DNA of 33,146 nt from an uncultured Alphaproteobacteria bacterium. Lineage in GTDB: Bacteria > Pseudomonadota > Alphaproteobacteria > RF32 > CAG-239. Under the pieces are notes generated by a model. It did no database searches, was not told where the DNA came from, and saw only the letters and a list, made by a program, of their open reading frames with translations. The position numbers and the translations under genes are program-made. Shown here in pieces: positions 16,583 to 25,717 of the stretch. Numbering within the stretch: the stretch's first letter is position 1; each line of letters starts with the position of its first letter. The DNA lies in contig CALXRR010000016.1 in assembly GCA_944390905.1 (NCBI GenBank), positions 1 to 33,146 of the forward strand. The letters run 5' to 3'.

Positions 16583-18808
16583 TTATTTGTCCTCAAAGGG
16601 ATTTTGCATTTGGGGTTCGCTGAGTTCAAACGCTTTGTCATCCATCCACCATTCATCAGTTGGGGAAGGGGAGGGTGTTTCTGCCGAAAAGGTGGAGCCG
16701 GAAGGTTCTTCCGTATTATAAAGCGGTGGTTCGGGATTGAGTGCTTCTTCTGCGGAGGGGACTTCCATGTCTTGGTGGTTGCGTTTGTTGATTATGCTTT
16801 CATCTAGGCTATAATGCGGCGGCTTGCCGGCTAAAATGCTGAATCGGGCGTCAACTTCAAAAGTTTTGACATCAGCTTTTATCGGAAGGTTGTAATAACC
16901 TGCCGCAAGTAAGACGTGAGTGCCGCGGTTGATGCCTTTGTTTTCTTTTAAGTTAAGCAGTTCATCGGCAATGCGGCGGTAGTAATAAGCGTCGTTGAAT
17001 TTTTGTTGAGGAAGCGGAGTGCGAGTGTTGTGGCGAGGAAGCGGTGATTTGGCTCCGTAGACGGCTAATTCGCGGAATTGTTTGCTAAGCTCAATGTTGT
17101 TAGGAGCAAAAACAAGTTTGTACGGGGTTGATTTGATGATGTTTTCAACTCCGTTTTTGCCGTAGACCTCATTGAGATTTTTGAGGCTGTTGGTCAAGAG
17201 CATGAAGCCGGTGTTGGTGTTGGGGGCTTGTTGAAGGCTCTTTTCAAGGGTATGGAATTGGGGCATTTGCTCTAAGTCATCAATAAGTATAAACAGTGGT
17301 ATTTTGGCGGCATATTTGCTCTTTTCGAGGTTTTGCTCCATGAGCATGTCGAGCAGAAGTCGGCTCATGAATGATGATTGGGGGTCTTTGGCGCAAAGGT
17401 AGATGGTGTTGGGGCGCCATTCGCCGCTGGCTTCGTCTTTGCGGCCGCGGATTTGCTTGAGGGAAAAGTCGCTGGTGGCGGTGCGCTCCCTGATGGATTG
17501 GGTTTGAAAAATCTCTGAAAGTTCGGCTAAATCTGAAAACAAAATATCGCGGATTTTGGGCTTTTGGTGCAAGATGTTGTCAAAAAGGGCGACAATGTTG
17601 GCGCCGTAACCAAAGAGAATCGCCTCTTTTTTGTATTCGGTACAGATATGGTACCATATATCGCTGACTGATTGTTCTTTGAGGGATAGGTATTGTTGCA
17701 TGATGCTGTCGGTTATCATGGCCAGACAGAGCTCTTTGCCTTGCCAGCTTGCGGAAATCCCGTTCCAGCTGCCTATCGGAAGGTAGTTGTCTTCAGTTAT
17801 GTTTTGTTGTTGGACATTTTGGACTGCGGCTGCAATATAAGGGCAGTCCATGGCCGCATAATAGCTTAAAAGGATGTTGCTTTCATCTGCGGTAAAGCTT
17901 TGGTTATTGATGAGTTGAGTTAGGAGGTAGTCATTGGCGCAGGCTTGCTCAAATTTGGCCACAAAAAAGTTGAGCAAAACCTCAATTACGGTGATGGATT
18001 GTTGTTGGCGAGAGCTTTCGCCATAAAAAGGAAGCAAGTGTTGGGCTAGTTTTTTGAGGTAGGCTTCTCTTTTGTCGTTTTTATCGGGCATATCCTTGTT
18101 GGACAATGGATTCCATCTGGGGCCGTAAGTGCCGGAAGAATGATTATCCGTGCGGCTCCAGTCAAAGTAAAAAATTTGCCCAAGACCGGAGCGGTGCCCT
18201 GAGGTGTAGTCGGCAAGGCTGCCTTCGTGGTCGAGAGCCACAATGGCGGCGGTATTACTCTCAAGTATAGAGGGAATGGCGACGGTTGAGGTCTTGCCTT
18301 GGGCGGAGGCGCCCCAGACTAAAACTGAAGAGGCTTTATCTAAACGGAGGCGGCGACCATCAAAGCTGCCCAAGGCTAAAAAACTGCCTCCGGCTATGGG
18401 CATTTGGCGGACTTCTTCGCCGTTGGCCCAATGGTTGTATTTTTTGCTTTGTGGGCTGAAGGGGTTTTTGCTCTTGATGTAGTTGGAGATAACAAAGTAA
18501 AAAAACACCAGTGGAGAAAGCCATGGGATAAATGCCGCAAAGCTTAAATGTGCAGCGCTGAAAAAGTGTTTGAGCCATATCCAATAGGCTTTGTAGACGA
18601 TGAACGGTTGCTCTTTGACTTTGCCTAAAAAGCCGTAAATGCGGCGGGTGTTGCGCGTGCTGAGGCCATATTCGGCGTATTGGCAAATTACAAGTACAAG
18701 TAAATTTGCTACCCAAAAGTATAAAACTATGCCCAGAAATATCCCTAACGGTTTGAGCCATTTGCTCAGTCTGCGGGCTTTGATTCTTTTGTCGTATAAG
18801 TTTTCCAT
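16583..18808 (-). CDS. Orphan VirD4/TraD-like type IV coupling-protein ATPase
   Basis: This is a 741-residue protein. Two membrane segments lie near the N-terminus (about residues 20-42 and 88-110), followed by a P-loop ATPase. Walker A GASAQGKT is at 166-173, a DHEGSL strand at about 193 takes the place of the usual D-x-KGE, and Walker B is FILIDD (506-511). The stretch after Walker B, EQMPQFHTLEKSLQQAP, LTNSLKNLNEVYG and YKLVFAPNNIELSKQFREL, follows the VirD4 pattern closely. The Walker B acid is Asp rather than Glu, and the sensor Gln of the usual QSL motif is Asn (TNSL). The C-terminus is Pro/Ser-rich and acidic. No relaxase or T4SS gene is present; rarA follows after 3 bp. Confidence 0.82.
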   Translation of the reverse strand: MENLYDKRIKARRLSKWLKPLGIFLGIVLYFWVANLLVLVICQYAEYGLSTRNTRRIYGFLGKVKEQPFIVYKAYWIWLKHFFSAAHLSFAAFIPWLSPLVFFYFVISNYIKSKNPFSPQSKKYNHWANGEEVRQMPIAGGSFLALGSFDGRRLRLDKASSVLVWGASAQGKTSTVAIPSILESNTAAIVALDHEGSLADYTSGHRSGLGQIFYFDWSRTDNHSSGTYGPRWNPLSNKDMPDKNDKREAYLKKLAQHLLPFYGESSRQQQSITVIEVLLNFFVAKFEQACANDYLLTQLINNQSFTADESNILLSYYAAMDCPYIAAAVQNVQQQNITEDNYLPIGSWNGISASWQGKELCLAMITDSIMQQYLSLKEQSVSDIWYHICTEYKKEAILFGYGANIVALFDNILHQKPKIRDILFSDLAELSEIFQTQSIRERTATSDFSLKQIRGRKDEASGEWRPNTIYLCAKDPQSSFMSRLLLDMLMEQNLEKSKYAAKIPLFILIDDLEQMPQFHTLEKSLQQAPNTNTGFMLLTNSLKNLNEVYGKNGVENIIKSTPYKLVFAPNNIELSKQFRELAVYGAKSPLPRHNTRTPLPQQKFNDAYYYRRIADELLNLKENKGINRGTHVLLAAGYYNLPIKADVKTFEVDARFSILAGKPPHYSLDESIINKRNHQDMEVPSAEEALNPEPPLYNTEEPSGSTFSAETPSPSPTDEWWMDDKAFELSEPQMQNPFEDK

Positions 18809-18824
18809 TTTAACACCGGCTGTT

Positions 18825-18852
18825 ATTGTAGCTAAAAATAAAAAAACTGCAA
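18825..18852 (-). promoter_or_regulatory. Candidate promoter for the coupling-protein/rarA pair
   Basis: On the minus strand TTGCAG (18852-18847) and TACAAT (18830-18825) are separated by 16 bp. The leader to the ATG at 18808 would be only about 10 nt. Confidence 0.45.
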
Positions 18853-18937
18853 GGGGCTTGTCGTGGCTTTTTTATTAAAAATTAAGAATCTTGGATTAAA
18901 CTTCGGGTAGTTTGAGTTAATAGTGTAGGAAAATTTC

Positions 18938-20620
18938 GTGGCTGAAGGAAAAGGTTCAATATTGTCGGAGTTGCTGGAGTTGAATAATTCCATGCTGTCC
19001 GGAAAAGACTATAATCTGGTGATTAAAGAGATTTTGGATTTTGCTCAGAATTTGTGCAAGGCCGATGGGTGTTTTTTGTATTCAGTTAATACCGAAGATT
19101 TTATGAGCTTGGAATTTAGCAGAATTAATACCGTCGGGCTTAATAAAATCGGCAGCGATAATTTGACGTTATATCCGTCAGTATTTGTTCCGGATTTGAA
19201 AAACAAAAAGGTGAAGTCGCTGGCTGAAAGAGCTGCTTTTAATCATGAAATTATTAATATTCCTAATGTTTATGCTGAAACGGATTGTGATAACTCTATC
19301 TTTAAGGAAATTGACAACGAGTATAACTATATGCCGGTTTCGTGCTTGTCGCTGCCGGTCGTAAACCGTAATGACGAGATTATGTGCGTGTTGCAGTTTG
19401 TTAATGCCAAAGATAACAGCGGGAAAATTATTGCCTTTACTCCGGATATTCAGCGAACTTTGCAGGCAATAGCATCACTCTTGGGGTTGATGATTGAAAA
19501 TAGACGCTTGAAAGGGGCTTATAATCAGCTGTTGGAATCTTTTATTGAAGTGTTGGCGCGTGCAATTGATGCGAAGTCTCCTTATACCGGAGCGCATTGT
19601 CAAAGGGTTCCCGTAATTGCCAGAATGTTGGCTACCGCCGCCGTGCAGCAGAACAGCGGTCCGCTCAAAAACTTTGAAATGAGCCGCAACGACTGGTATG
19701 CGCTTAATATTGCATCGTGGCTCCATGATTGCGGAAAGGTTACTACTCCGGAATATATCGTGGATAAAGCTACTAAGCTTGAGACCGTGTATAATCGAAT
19801 CCATGAAATCAGAGACAGGTTTGAGATTTTGCGGCGTGACGCCCATATTGAATATTTGAAAAAGCGTTTGGCTAATCAGGGGGACAAAGAGCAGCTCCAA
19901 GCGGAGTTTGTGGCTAAAGTCAAACAGCTTGAGGAAGAGTTTGACTTTATTGCCGGATGTAATAAGGGCGATGTGCCGTTGAGTGATGGTGATGTGGCAC
20001 GGCTGGAGGCTTTGAGCAATGTTCAGTTCGTGCGCTATTTTGACCGTACTAAGGGGTTGTCATGGGCGGAGCGCGATAATATTCAGAATATTGATGCTTA
20101 TCAGAAGCCGGCGTATGAAAATTTGATTCAAGATCGGCAAGATTTGATTTCTAAAGGTTATAATTATGGCGAGCTCTATAATCTGACTATACGCCGCGGA
20201 ACCATTAATCGGGAAGAGCGTGAGAAAATTAATGAGCATATTGTGGTGACTATTGATATGCTCAAAGCCATTCATTTTCCGAAGGAGTTGTCAAATGTGG
20301 TGGAATATGCCGGTGCGCACCATGAAAGAGTGGACGGCAAGGGGTATCCCAACGGATTGACCGGTGACCAGATGTCAATTCCGGCCAAGATTATGGCCAT
20401 TGCCGATATTTTTGAGGCATTGACATCAAGCGACAGGCCTTATAAAGAGCCTAAAAAGCTCAGCGAGGTGTTGTCGATTATGAAAAATATGCGTGATACC
20501 GGACATATTGATCCTGATTTGTACAGAGTGTTTATCAGCAATGAGGTGTATATGGAATATGCCGAGCAATATATTGCTCCGGAGCAGATTGATGACGTGA
20601 AGCCGGAGGATTATTTGTAA
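18938..20620 (+). CDS. GAF/HD-GYP cyclic-di-GMP phosphodiesterase
   Basis: This 560-residue protein starts at GTG with AGGA 8-9 nt upstream. Residues about 20-190 form a GAF sensor domain (LCKADGCFLYSV, then SCLSLPVVNRNDEIMCVLQF). The metal-binding residues of the phosphohydrolase are present: H220, HDCGK at 263-267 and HHERVDGKGYP at 461-471, followed by IPAKIMAIADIFEALTSSDR. About 195 residues separate the HD and GYP motifs instead of the usual 60 or so; this insertion (IHEIRDRFEILRRDAHIEYL onwards) is a feature of a known GAF-HD-GYP subfamily. Predicted to hydrolyse c-di-GMP in the cytoplasm. The stop overlaps the gloB start by 1 nt. Confidence 0.93.
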   Translation: MAEGKGSILSELLELNNSMLSGKDYNLVIKEILDFAQNLCKADGCFLYSVNTEDFMSLEFSRINTVGLNKIGSDNLTLYPSVFVPDLKNKKVKSLAERAAFNHEIINIPNVYAETDCDNSIFKEIDNEYNYMPVSCLSLPVVNRNDEIMCVLQFVNAKDNSGKIIAFTPDIQRTLQAIASLLGLMIENRRLKGAYNQLLESFIEVLARAIDAKSPYTGAHCQRVPVIARMLATAAVQQNSGPLKNFEMSRNDWYALNIASWLHDCGKVTTPEYIVDKATKLETVYNRIHEIRDRFEILRRDAHIEYLKKRLANQGDKEQLQAEFVAKVKQLEEEFDFIAGCNKGDVPLSDGDVARLEALSNVQFVRYFDRTKGLSWAERDNIQNIDAYQKPAYENLIQDRQDLISKGYNYGELYNLTIRRGTINREEREKINEHIVVTIDMLKAIHFPKELSNVVEYAGAHHERVDGKGYPNGLTGDQMSIPAKIMAIADIFEALTSSDRPYKEPKKLSEVLSIMKNMRDTGHIDPDLYRVFISNEVYMEYAEQYIAPEQIDDVKPEDYL

Positions 20621-21339
20621 TGCTGAGAATCGAAACAATTTTGTGCCGCGCCGGCATTATGGATAATTATGCTTATTTGCTGATTGATGAAAAAAGCGGG
20701 ATAGCAGCAGTGCTTGATCCTTCCGAAGTAGCGCCGATTGTGAAAAGATGTCAGGAGTTGGAGGTTAAGCCGGAGTATATTTTGAATACTCATCATCATT
20801 ATGACCATACTGACGGGAACCAAGCCTTAAAGCAGATGTTTGGTGCAAAAATAGTGGCTCATGCCAGAGATGCTCACAGAATTGAAGGAATCGATATTGC
20901 CGTGAATGACGGTGATGTGTTTATGCTGGGCGAATCTGCGGCGAAGATTATGGCCGTGGACGGGCATACGTTAGGGCATATATTGTGGTATTTTACCGAA
21001 GATAAGGCTTTGTTTACGGGGGATATGTTGTTTAATTTGTGTGTCGGCGGATTGTTTGAAGGAACACCGGCGCAGATGTGGGAGTCAATCCTGAAAATTA
21101 AAGCCTTGCCTGATGATGTGATGTTTTATCCGGGGCATGAATATACGCTGCACGGTGCGCGCGAGGCTTTATACTTCAGCAAAGACAAAAGCGCGGCAGA
21201 AGCTTATTTGCGCAGGGCGCAAGACAGGCTGCAAAAGGGAATGCCGGTGGCGCCGGTTAGTTTGGCGGAGGAGAAAAAATGTAATCCTTATTTGTCTGCC
21301 GAAAACGAGGCCGAGTTTGAAAGACGCTTAGGTTACTGA
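20620..21339 (+). CDS. gloB: Hydroxyacylglutathione hydrolase (glyoxalase II)
   Basis: This 239-residue metallo-beta-lactamase-fold enzyme hydrolyses S-lactoylglutathione to lactate and glutathione, the second step of methylglyoxal detoxification. The binuclear metal motif THHHYDH is at residues 57-63, followed by VDGHTLGH, FTGDMLF and YPGHEYT, each giving a metal ligand. The C-terminal EEKKCNPYL segment is the glyoxalase II substrate-domain signature. The ATG overlaps the stop of the HD-GYP gene (TAATG), which implies translational coupling. A lactoylglutathione lyase is not seen in this window. Confidence 0.93.
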   Translation: MLRIETILCRAGIMDNYAYLLIDEKSGIAAVLDPSEVAPIVKRCQELEVKPEYILNTHHHYDHTDGNQALKQMFGAKIVAHARDAHRIEGIDIAVNDGDVFMLGESAAKIMAVDGHTLGHILWYFTEDKALFTGDMLFNLCVGGLFEGTPAQMWESILKIKALPDDVMFYPGHEYTLHGAREALYFSKDKSAAEAYLRRAQDRLQKGMPVAPVSLAEEKKCNPYLSAENEAEFERRLGY

Positions 21340-21443
21340 AGCCGGATAAAAAGTTTTTTATGCGAAATAGGGGCTTGCGAATCAGAGACGGTTTGAGTAC
21401 AATAACCTCCAGTGTTTTGACTTGAAGGAAAGAAGATTGAGCC

Positions 21444-22379
21444 GTGAGCGGAGTGGAGTTGGTGAAGGTTAAGCCAGAAGACGACGGTATGCGTTTGAAC
21501 CGTTGGTTTTTGAAGTATTATCCGGGGTTGAGCTTGGGGCGTTTGAACAAGCTGTTGCGAACCAAACAGATTAAAGTCGAGGGGCAACGCGCCGAGGCTT
21601 CACTGAAGCTGGAAGCCGGTCAAGAGGTGCGGGTGCCGCCACTGGATAAAGAAAAAGAATCCGCCGCGCCCAAAAAAGATTTTGTTTCTGCCAAAGATGC
21701 GGCATGGCTCCAATCATTGGTGGTTTTTAAGGATAAAAATATTGTGGCGCTGAACAAGCCTTCCGGTTTGGCGGTGCAGGGCGGTACTAATACCACACGC
21801 CATGTGGACGGGATGCTGGAGGCATTGAAATTTGAAGCGGCGGAAAAGCCGAAGTTAGTACATAGAATCGATAAAGACACCAGTGGGTTGTTGCTTTTGG
21901 CCAGAAATCGCAAATATGCCGAGCTGTTGACCAAGGCTTTTAGGGAACATCAGCTGCAAAAAACTTATTTGGCTTTATGCTATGGCGTGCCGGCGCAAAA
22001 TGAAGGTGAAATTAAAGCCAAGCTTTTGAAAGTCGGTGAAAAAGTGCAGGTGTCGCCGGAAGGAAAAGAGGCCGTAACAGTGTATCGCGTGGTGGATAAA
22101 GTCGGCGATAAGTTTTGTTTGATTGAGGCTTCACCTTTGTCGGGCAGAACCCACCAAATCAGAGTGCATTTGGAGTATATTGGGTGTCCGATTGTCGGCG
22201 ATGATAAATATTTTGGCTCTCAGCGCTTGAAGTCTAATGCTTTTGCCGATAAATTATATCTGCATGCATATAAAATTAATCTCTCTGCTTTATATAATAA
22301 AAAAACCGAGCTTAAGGCGGCTTTGCCGGACTATTTTAGGGAAAGTCTGGCCGCAGTCGGAATCGATTTTAAGGAGTAA
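21444..22379 (+). CDS. rluC: RluA-family 23S rRNA pseudouridine synthase, RluC-like
   Basis: This 311-residue protein starts at GTG with GGAAAGAAG about 10-18 nt upstream. An N-terminal S4 RNA-binding domain (about residues 15-65: MRLNRWFLKYYPGLSLGRL) precedes the RluA catalytic domain with HRIDKDTSGLLLLA, whose Asp143 is the catalytic residue. The SGRTHQIRVHLEYIGCPIVGD block is conserved. S4 plus RluA and this length suit RluC or RluD; placement next to ATP12, as in many alphaproteobacteria, favours RluC (positions 955/2504/2580 in E. coli numbering). The stop is 6 bp before the next start. Confidence 0.88.
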   Translation: MSGVELVKVKPEDDGMRLNRWFLKYYPGLSLGRLNKLLRTKQIKVEGQRAEASLKLEAGQEVRVPPLDKEKESAAPKKDFVSAKDAAWLQSLVVFKDKNIVALNKPSGLAVQGGTNTTRHVDGMLEALKFEAAEKPKLVHRIDKDTSGLLLLARNRKYAELLTKAFREHQLQKTYLALCYGVPAQNEGEIKAKLLKVGEKVQVSPEGKEAVTVYRVVDKVGDKFCLIEASPLSGRTHQIRVHLEYIGCPIVGDDKYFGSQRLKSNAFADKLYLHAYKINLSALYNKKTELKAALPDYFRESLAAVGIDFKE

Positions 22380-22385
22380 GTCACA

Positions 22386-24656
22386 ATGCATTTTATTAAA
22401 CTATTGATAAAAATTATCGTTGTATTGCTGCTGATTGTTATTATCGGCGGGTTTATATTTATTAAGACTTTTGACTTGAATAAGTATAAGCCGGAGCTGA
22501 CCGAGCTGGTTTATAAACAGACAGGGCGTACTTTGGAGATTAATGGTGATGCTGAGTTGGCGCTTAGTTTTGTGCCGACTTTGGTGCTGAATGATGTGTC
22601 ATTGTCTAATGCTGAATGGGCGGCTTATCCGCAGATGGTCAGCGTGGGCAGCTTGGAGGTGAAGCTTTCGGTCTTGCCTTTGCTGGAGCGCAGAGTGGAG
22701 ATTGATAATATTACCATTATTAATCCGGTGGTCAATTTGGAGGTGGCTCCTGATGGGCAGCAAAACTGGAATATGGTGCCTAATGCCGAGATTGACCCTC
22801 AAGCCGCAGCGTTGATTAAAGATCAGGCGGTGGCTACCGGTTTGGTTGATGCTAAAACCGCAGATAAAGCGGTTGAAATGCTGAATGAGAATCCGCAGGC
22901 GTTAGCTTTGGCCGGCTTTGCCGCAAAAAGCGTGCTGATTGAGAATGGCGTGTTTAATTTTGATGACAGGCAGAGCGGAAGTGCGCTGAGTGTGGAAATT
23001 ACTAAATTGGCAATGTCGGTGCCGAGCTTTGATGCTCAGGCTACGGCAGAGTTTGATGTGTTGGTAAACGGGCAACGTATTAATGGTAAAATGTCTATCG
23101 GCTCGGTTAATGCCTTGCTGGAAAAGCCGTCATTAGTGCCGTTTACTTTGGAGGCAGAGGCTTATGGCGTGAGTATGGATGCTGACGGTGTGGTTACGAA
23201 TCCGATGGGTGATTTGGAATATGCGTTTAAGGCTAATGCCCATAACCCGAAAGGGAATTTCGGCGCGCCGGATGTGGTGTTCTCGGGAAGCTTGAGCGGA
23301 AACCTGAAAACAGTGGCTATTGATAAAGTTAATATTAATGTCAACGGTAATGTGTTGACCGGAACTTTAATGGCTAATATTGCCGGAAGCGTGCCTTATG
23401 TTGATGCCAGACTTAACAGTGACAAGATTGATGTGGCAAGCTTAATGCCGGAGCCGCAAACGGCTTGGGCGATGCCTGCAATCGTGAGTGAGGCGCAGGC
23501 GGCCGAGTTCGTACCTAATGACAAAGTGCCTTATGAGGTGCTGAAGCAAGTTAATGCTTATGCCTTGCTGAATGTAAAATCTTTGGTGGTTAATCCTGAG
23601 ATTACGCTCAATAATGTGGCTTTGAATGCAACCTTGATGAACGGGGTGCTGGATGTGAAGCCTTTGACGCTTAATGTGGGCGGAGGAGAGGTATCGCTTA
23701 ATGCTAATGTTAATGCCTCTCAGCAAAAGATTCAGCTCGCGGCAGTGTCTAAGGGAATCATCGTACAGCAATTATATACTCCTTTGGTAGCGGCAAATAA
23801 CGGAAAATTCGGTATCGTCAGTGGCGGTAATGTTGATGTGGATGTTAATGTGGCTACTTCAGGTGCGACTTATCGTCAGTTGGTTGAAAATGCCGATGGA
23901 CAAGTGATTGTGATTGCTGATAAATCAGTAGTGCGTCCGGGGGATTTGAGCCTGTTGAGCGGTAATTTTATTACTCAACTGTTGAAGACTTTGCGAATTG
24001 ATACCAGCAAGGCTGCCGATATGGATGTTAATTGTGCGGTGGTTAGAGCTAATATTAAGAACGGTGTAGCCAGCTTTCCTAAGGGAATCGCCTTTAGTGC
24101 TAAGCCTTTGAATGTGGTCGGTAACGGAAGTTTGAACCTTAAGAGTGATGCGTTAGACTTTACGGTACGTCCGTATTCAGGGCAGATTATTGATGCTAAT
24201 TTGGCGCAGGCTTTGTCATCATTCCTCAAAATTAAAGGTACGGTAGAATCGCCAAAAATCGTATTGGATGATGCACAGGCTATTAAGGCTTTGGTCGGAG
24301 TAGCGGCGACTGGTGGAACATCTTATCTGGGGTCGCAGTTGCTGCTTGATACCGATCCTTCACCTTGCTATACGGCGTTGAAGGGGACGAGCTATCAATC
24401 GCGTTTTCCGGCTCCGGAAGGAATGTCTAAGGTATCGCAAGATGTATATCAGGGTGCCAGTGATGCCGTAAATGATGGTATTGACGCGGCGCAAACTGCA
24501 GTAAAAGATGGTGTCAATGCGGCTCGAACCGTGGTTGATGATGCGGCTAACGGGAGTGTCGATGCGGCCAAAGCTGCTGCTAAAGATGTAGAAAAATCCG
24601 TGCGTGACTTGCGTGATGCGGCCAAAGGTTTGCTCGGAGCATTCAGCGGCAAATAA
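22386..24656 (+). CDS. AsmA-family membrane-anchored protein
   Basis: This 756-residue protein has one N-terminal membrane segment (about residues 7-28), then the AsmA opening FDLNKYKPELTELVYKQTGR and the typical PTLVLNDVSLSNAEWA. The long periplasmic part is beta-rich, ending in the conserved AsmA-C region (LNLKSDALDFTVRPYSG). AsmA-like proteins are repeating beta-groove proteins implicated in bridging inner and outer membranes for phospholipid transport. The last 70 residues or so are an unusual Ala/Asp/Lys amphipathic helical tail with repeated AxxxVxDG units. The ribosome site AAGGAG overlaps the rluC stop. Gene order rluC-asmA-ATP12 suggests asmA was inserted into a commoner pair. Confidence 0.92.
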   Translation: MHFIKLLIKIIVVLLLIVIIGGFIFIKTFDLNKYKPELTELVYKQTGRTLEINGDAELALSFVPTLVLNDVSLSNAEWAAYPQMVSVGSLEVKLSVLPLLERRVEIDNITIINPVVNLEVAPDGQQNWNMVPNAEIDPQAAALIKDQAVATGLVDAKTADKAVEMLNENPQALALAGFAAKSVLIENGVFNFDDRQSGSALSVEITKLAMSVPSFDAQATAEFDVLVNGQRINGKMSIGSVNALLEKPSLVPFTLEAEAYGVSMDADGVVTNPMGDLEYAFKANAHNPKGNFGAPDVVFSGSLSGNLKTVAIDKVNINVNGNVLTGTLMANIAGSVPYVDARLNSDKIDVASLMPEPQTAWAMPAIVSEAQAAEFVPNDKVPYEVLKQVNAYALLNVKSLVVNPEITLNNVALNATLMNGVLDVKPLTLNVGGGEVSLNANVNASQQKIQLAAVSKGIIVQQLYTPLVAANNGKFGIVSGGNVDVDVNVATSGATYRQLVENADGQVIVIADKSVVRPGDLSLLSGNFITQLLKTLRIDTSKAADMDVNCAVVRANIKNGVASFPKGIAFSAKPLNVVGNGSLNLKSDALDFTVRPYSGQIIDANLAQALSSFLKIKGTVESPKIVLDDAQAIKALVGVAATGGTSYLGSQLLLDTDPSPCYTALKGTSYQSRFPAPEGMSKVSQDVYQGASDAVNDGIDAAQTAVKDGVNAARTVVDDAANGSVDAAKAAAKDVEKSVRDLRDAAKGLLGAFSGK

Positions 24657-24667
24657 AGGAGGCTTTG

Positions 24668-25171
24668 ATGCTTGAGGATTTGAGAAAGGGGCTGGCCGAG
24701 CTTGCCCCGCGCCGTGCGGAAACCGAGGCGGATTTGTTGCGCTTTGTGATGACGGATGTGTTGTTGTTTTGGAGTAATCAGGAGGATTTGTACCAACGGC
24801 AGGAAGAGCTTTGGCAGCCGGTGTTGGACTGGGTAGCTGGCAAGTGCGGAGCTCCTATTCTGACGACAACCGGCTTGGATGTGCCGGAGCAAGATATGCG
24901 TTTGGGGCTGGTTTTGCGGCAAAGTTTGGCGCAGATGAGCCTAAAAAAACTGGCGGCAATGTCAGCGGCGGCTTTGGATATGCGCTCGGTGTTGTTAGCT
25001 TGGGCTTTGGTGGAGCGTCGTATTAGTGCCGAAGAGGCGTATCAGGCCGCTTGGCTGGAAGAAATTTGGCAAGCTGAAAAGTGGGGCTCTGATGAAGAAG
25101 CCGAATCCAAACGTCAGTTATATCGCCGCAATTTGGCCGAGGTTGAAACTTTTTTGAATATGGCGGCTTGA
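24668..25171 (+). CDS. ATP12-family F1-ATPase assembly protein, short form
   Basis: This 167-residue protein has its ATG at 24668, with AAAGGAGG ending 5 nt upstream. It shows the helical C-terminal domain of ATP12 chaperones (which in mitochondria protect the F1 alpha subunit): DLLRFVMTDVLLFWS, a GLDVPEQD segment, then LAWALVERRISAEEAYQAAWLEEIWQAEKWGSD with the family's WQxExWGxD motif. Bacterial members are about 230-260 residues, so an N-terminal beta-rich part of 60-80 residues seems missing. No upstream extension is possible because the asmA stop codon is 11 bp away. It is probably functional but shortened. Confidence 0.8.
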   Translation: MLEDLRKGLAELAPRRAETEADLLRFVMTDVLLFWSNQEDLYQRQEELWQPVLDWVAGKCGAPILTTTGLDVPEQDMRLGLVLRQSLAQMSLKKLAAMSAAALDMRSVLLAWALVERRISAEEAYQAAWLEEIWQAEKWGSDEEAESKRQLYRRNLAEVETFLNMAA

Positions 25172-25462
25172 GTGGAGAAAGAGGTTTATATCAAAATCAA
25201 AGGCCGCGTGCAGGGAATCGGGTTTCGATGGTGGGCGGTCAAAACCGCTGAGGAAATTGGCGGAATTTCAGGCTGGGTGCGCAACGTGGAAGACGGCTCG
25301 GTTGAGATAATGATGTCCGGAGAGGAAGACAAGCTTGATCAAATGTTGTTAGCCTGTCACAAAGGGCCGCCTTTAGCCCGAGTTGATGATGTATCTTTTA
25401 TAGTGGGGCGGTGGAGTTCTTTTTTGCCGGAAGTAGTGAAAGGGGTTTTTAAACGCGCCTAA
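25172..25462 (+). CDS. acyP: Acylphosphatase
   Basis: This 96-residue protein starts at GTG directly abutting the ATP12 stop codon (TGAGTG), a sign of coupled translation. It hydrolyses carboxyl-phosphate bonds of acyl phosphates. The catalytic residues are in place: Arg19 in VQGIGFRWW, and Asn38 in GWVRNVEDGSVEI. Length is typical (about 90-100). Its stop codon (25460-25462) touches the first base of the palindromic repeat array, so the array forms the whole 3' untranslated region. Confidence 0.94.
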   Translation: MEKEVYIKIKGRVQGIGFRWWAVKTAEEIGGISGWVRNVEDGSVEIMMSGEEDKLDQMLLACHKGPPLARVDDVSFIVGRWSSFLPEVVKGVFKRA

Positions 25463-25587
25463 AAATTGTGTATAGCACACCATCTAGAGCGGTTTTTTCC
25501 GGTCAGAAAAATGCTCATGTACCTCTTTGTACACTCCGCTTTTTCTGCCGTTAAAATCGCTCTATCTGGTGCACTCTCCACAATTTT
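25462..25587. repeat. Palindromic repeat, copy B1
   Basis: Outer arms AAAATTGTG/CACAATTTT are perfect, and inner arms include ATCTAGAGCG with CGCTCTATCT and CAGAAAAA with TTTTTCTG. The apical stem is TGTAC/GTACA. Its middle sequence differs from the other copies although the layout is the same. Confidence 0.92.
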
Positions 25588-25589
25588 AC

Positions 25590-25715
25590 AAAACGGTGTA
25601 TAACGGGTTATTAATACAGAAATTGCGGGTCGAAAGTGTCCTCACGTACCTCTTTTGTACGCTGCGGTACTTTCGCCCTTATTTCTTATTACTAACCTCG
25701 TTCTCCACCGTTTTT
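25590..25715. repeat. Palindromic repeat, copy B2
   Basis: Outer arms are AAAACGGTG/CACCGTTTT, inner CGAAAGTG/ACTTTCG and apical CGTAC/GTACG. It is nearly identical inside to copy D1 at 32958-33085. It joins B1 through the dinucleotide AC. Confidence 0.93.
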
Positions 25716-25717
25716 AC

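Noticed and set aside
18938..20620. Novel insertion in the HD-GYP domain
   Set aside because: The extra residues between the HD and GYP motifs are seen in a known GAF-HD-GYP subfamily, so it is not new.
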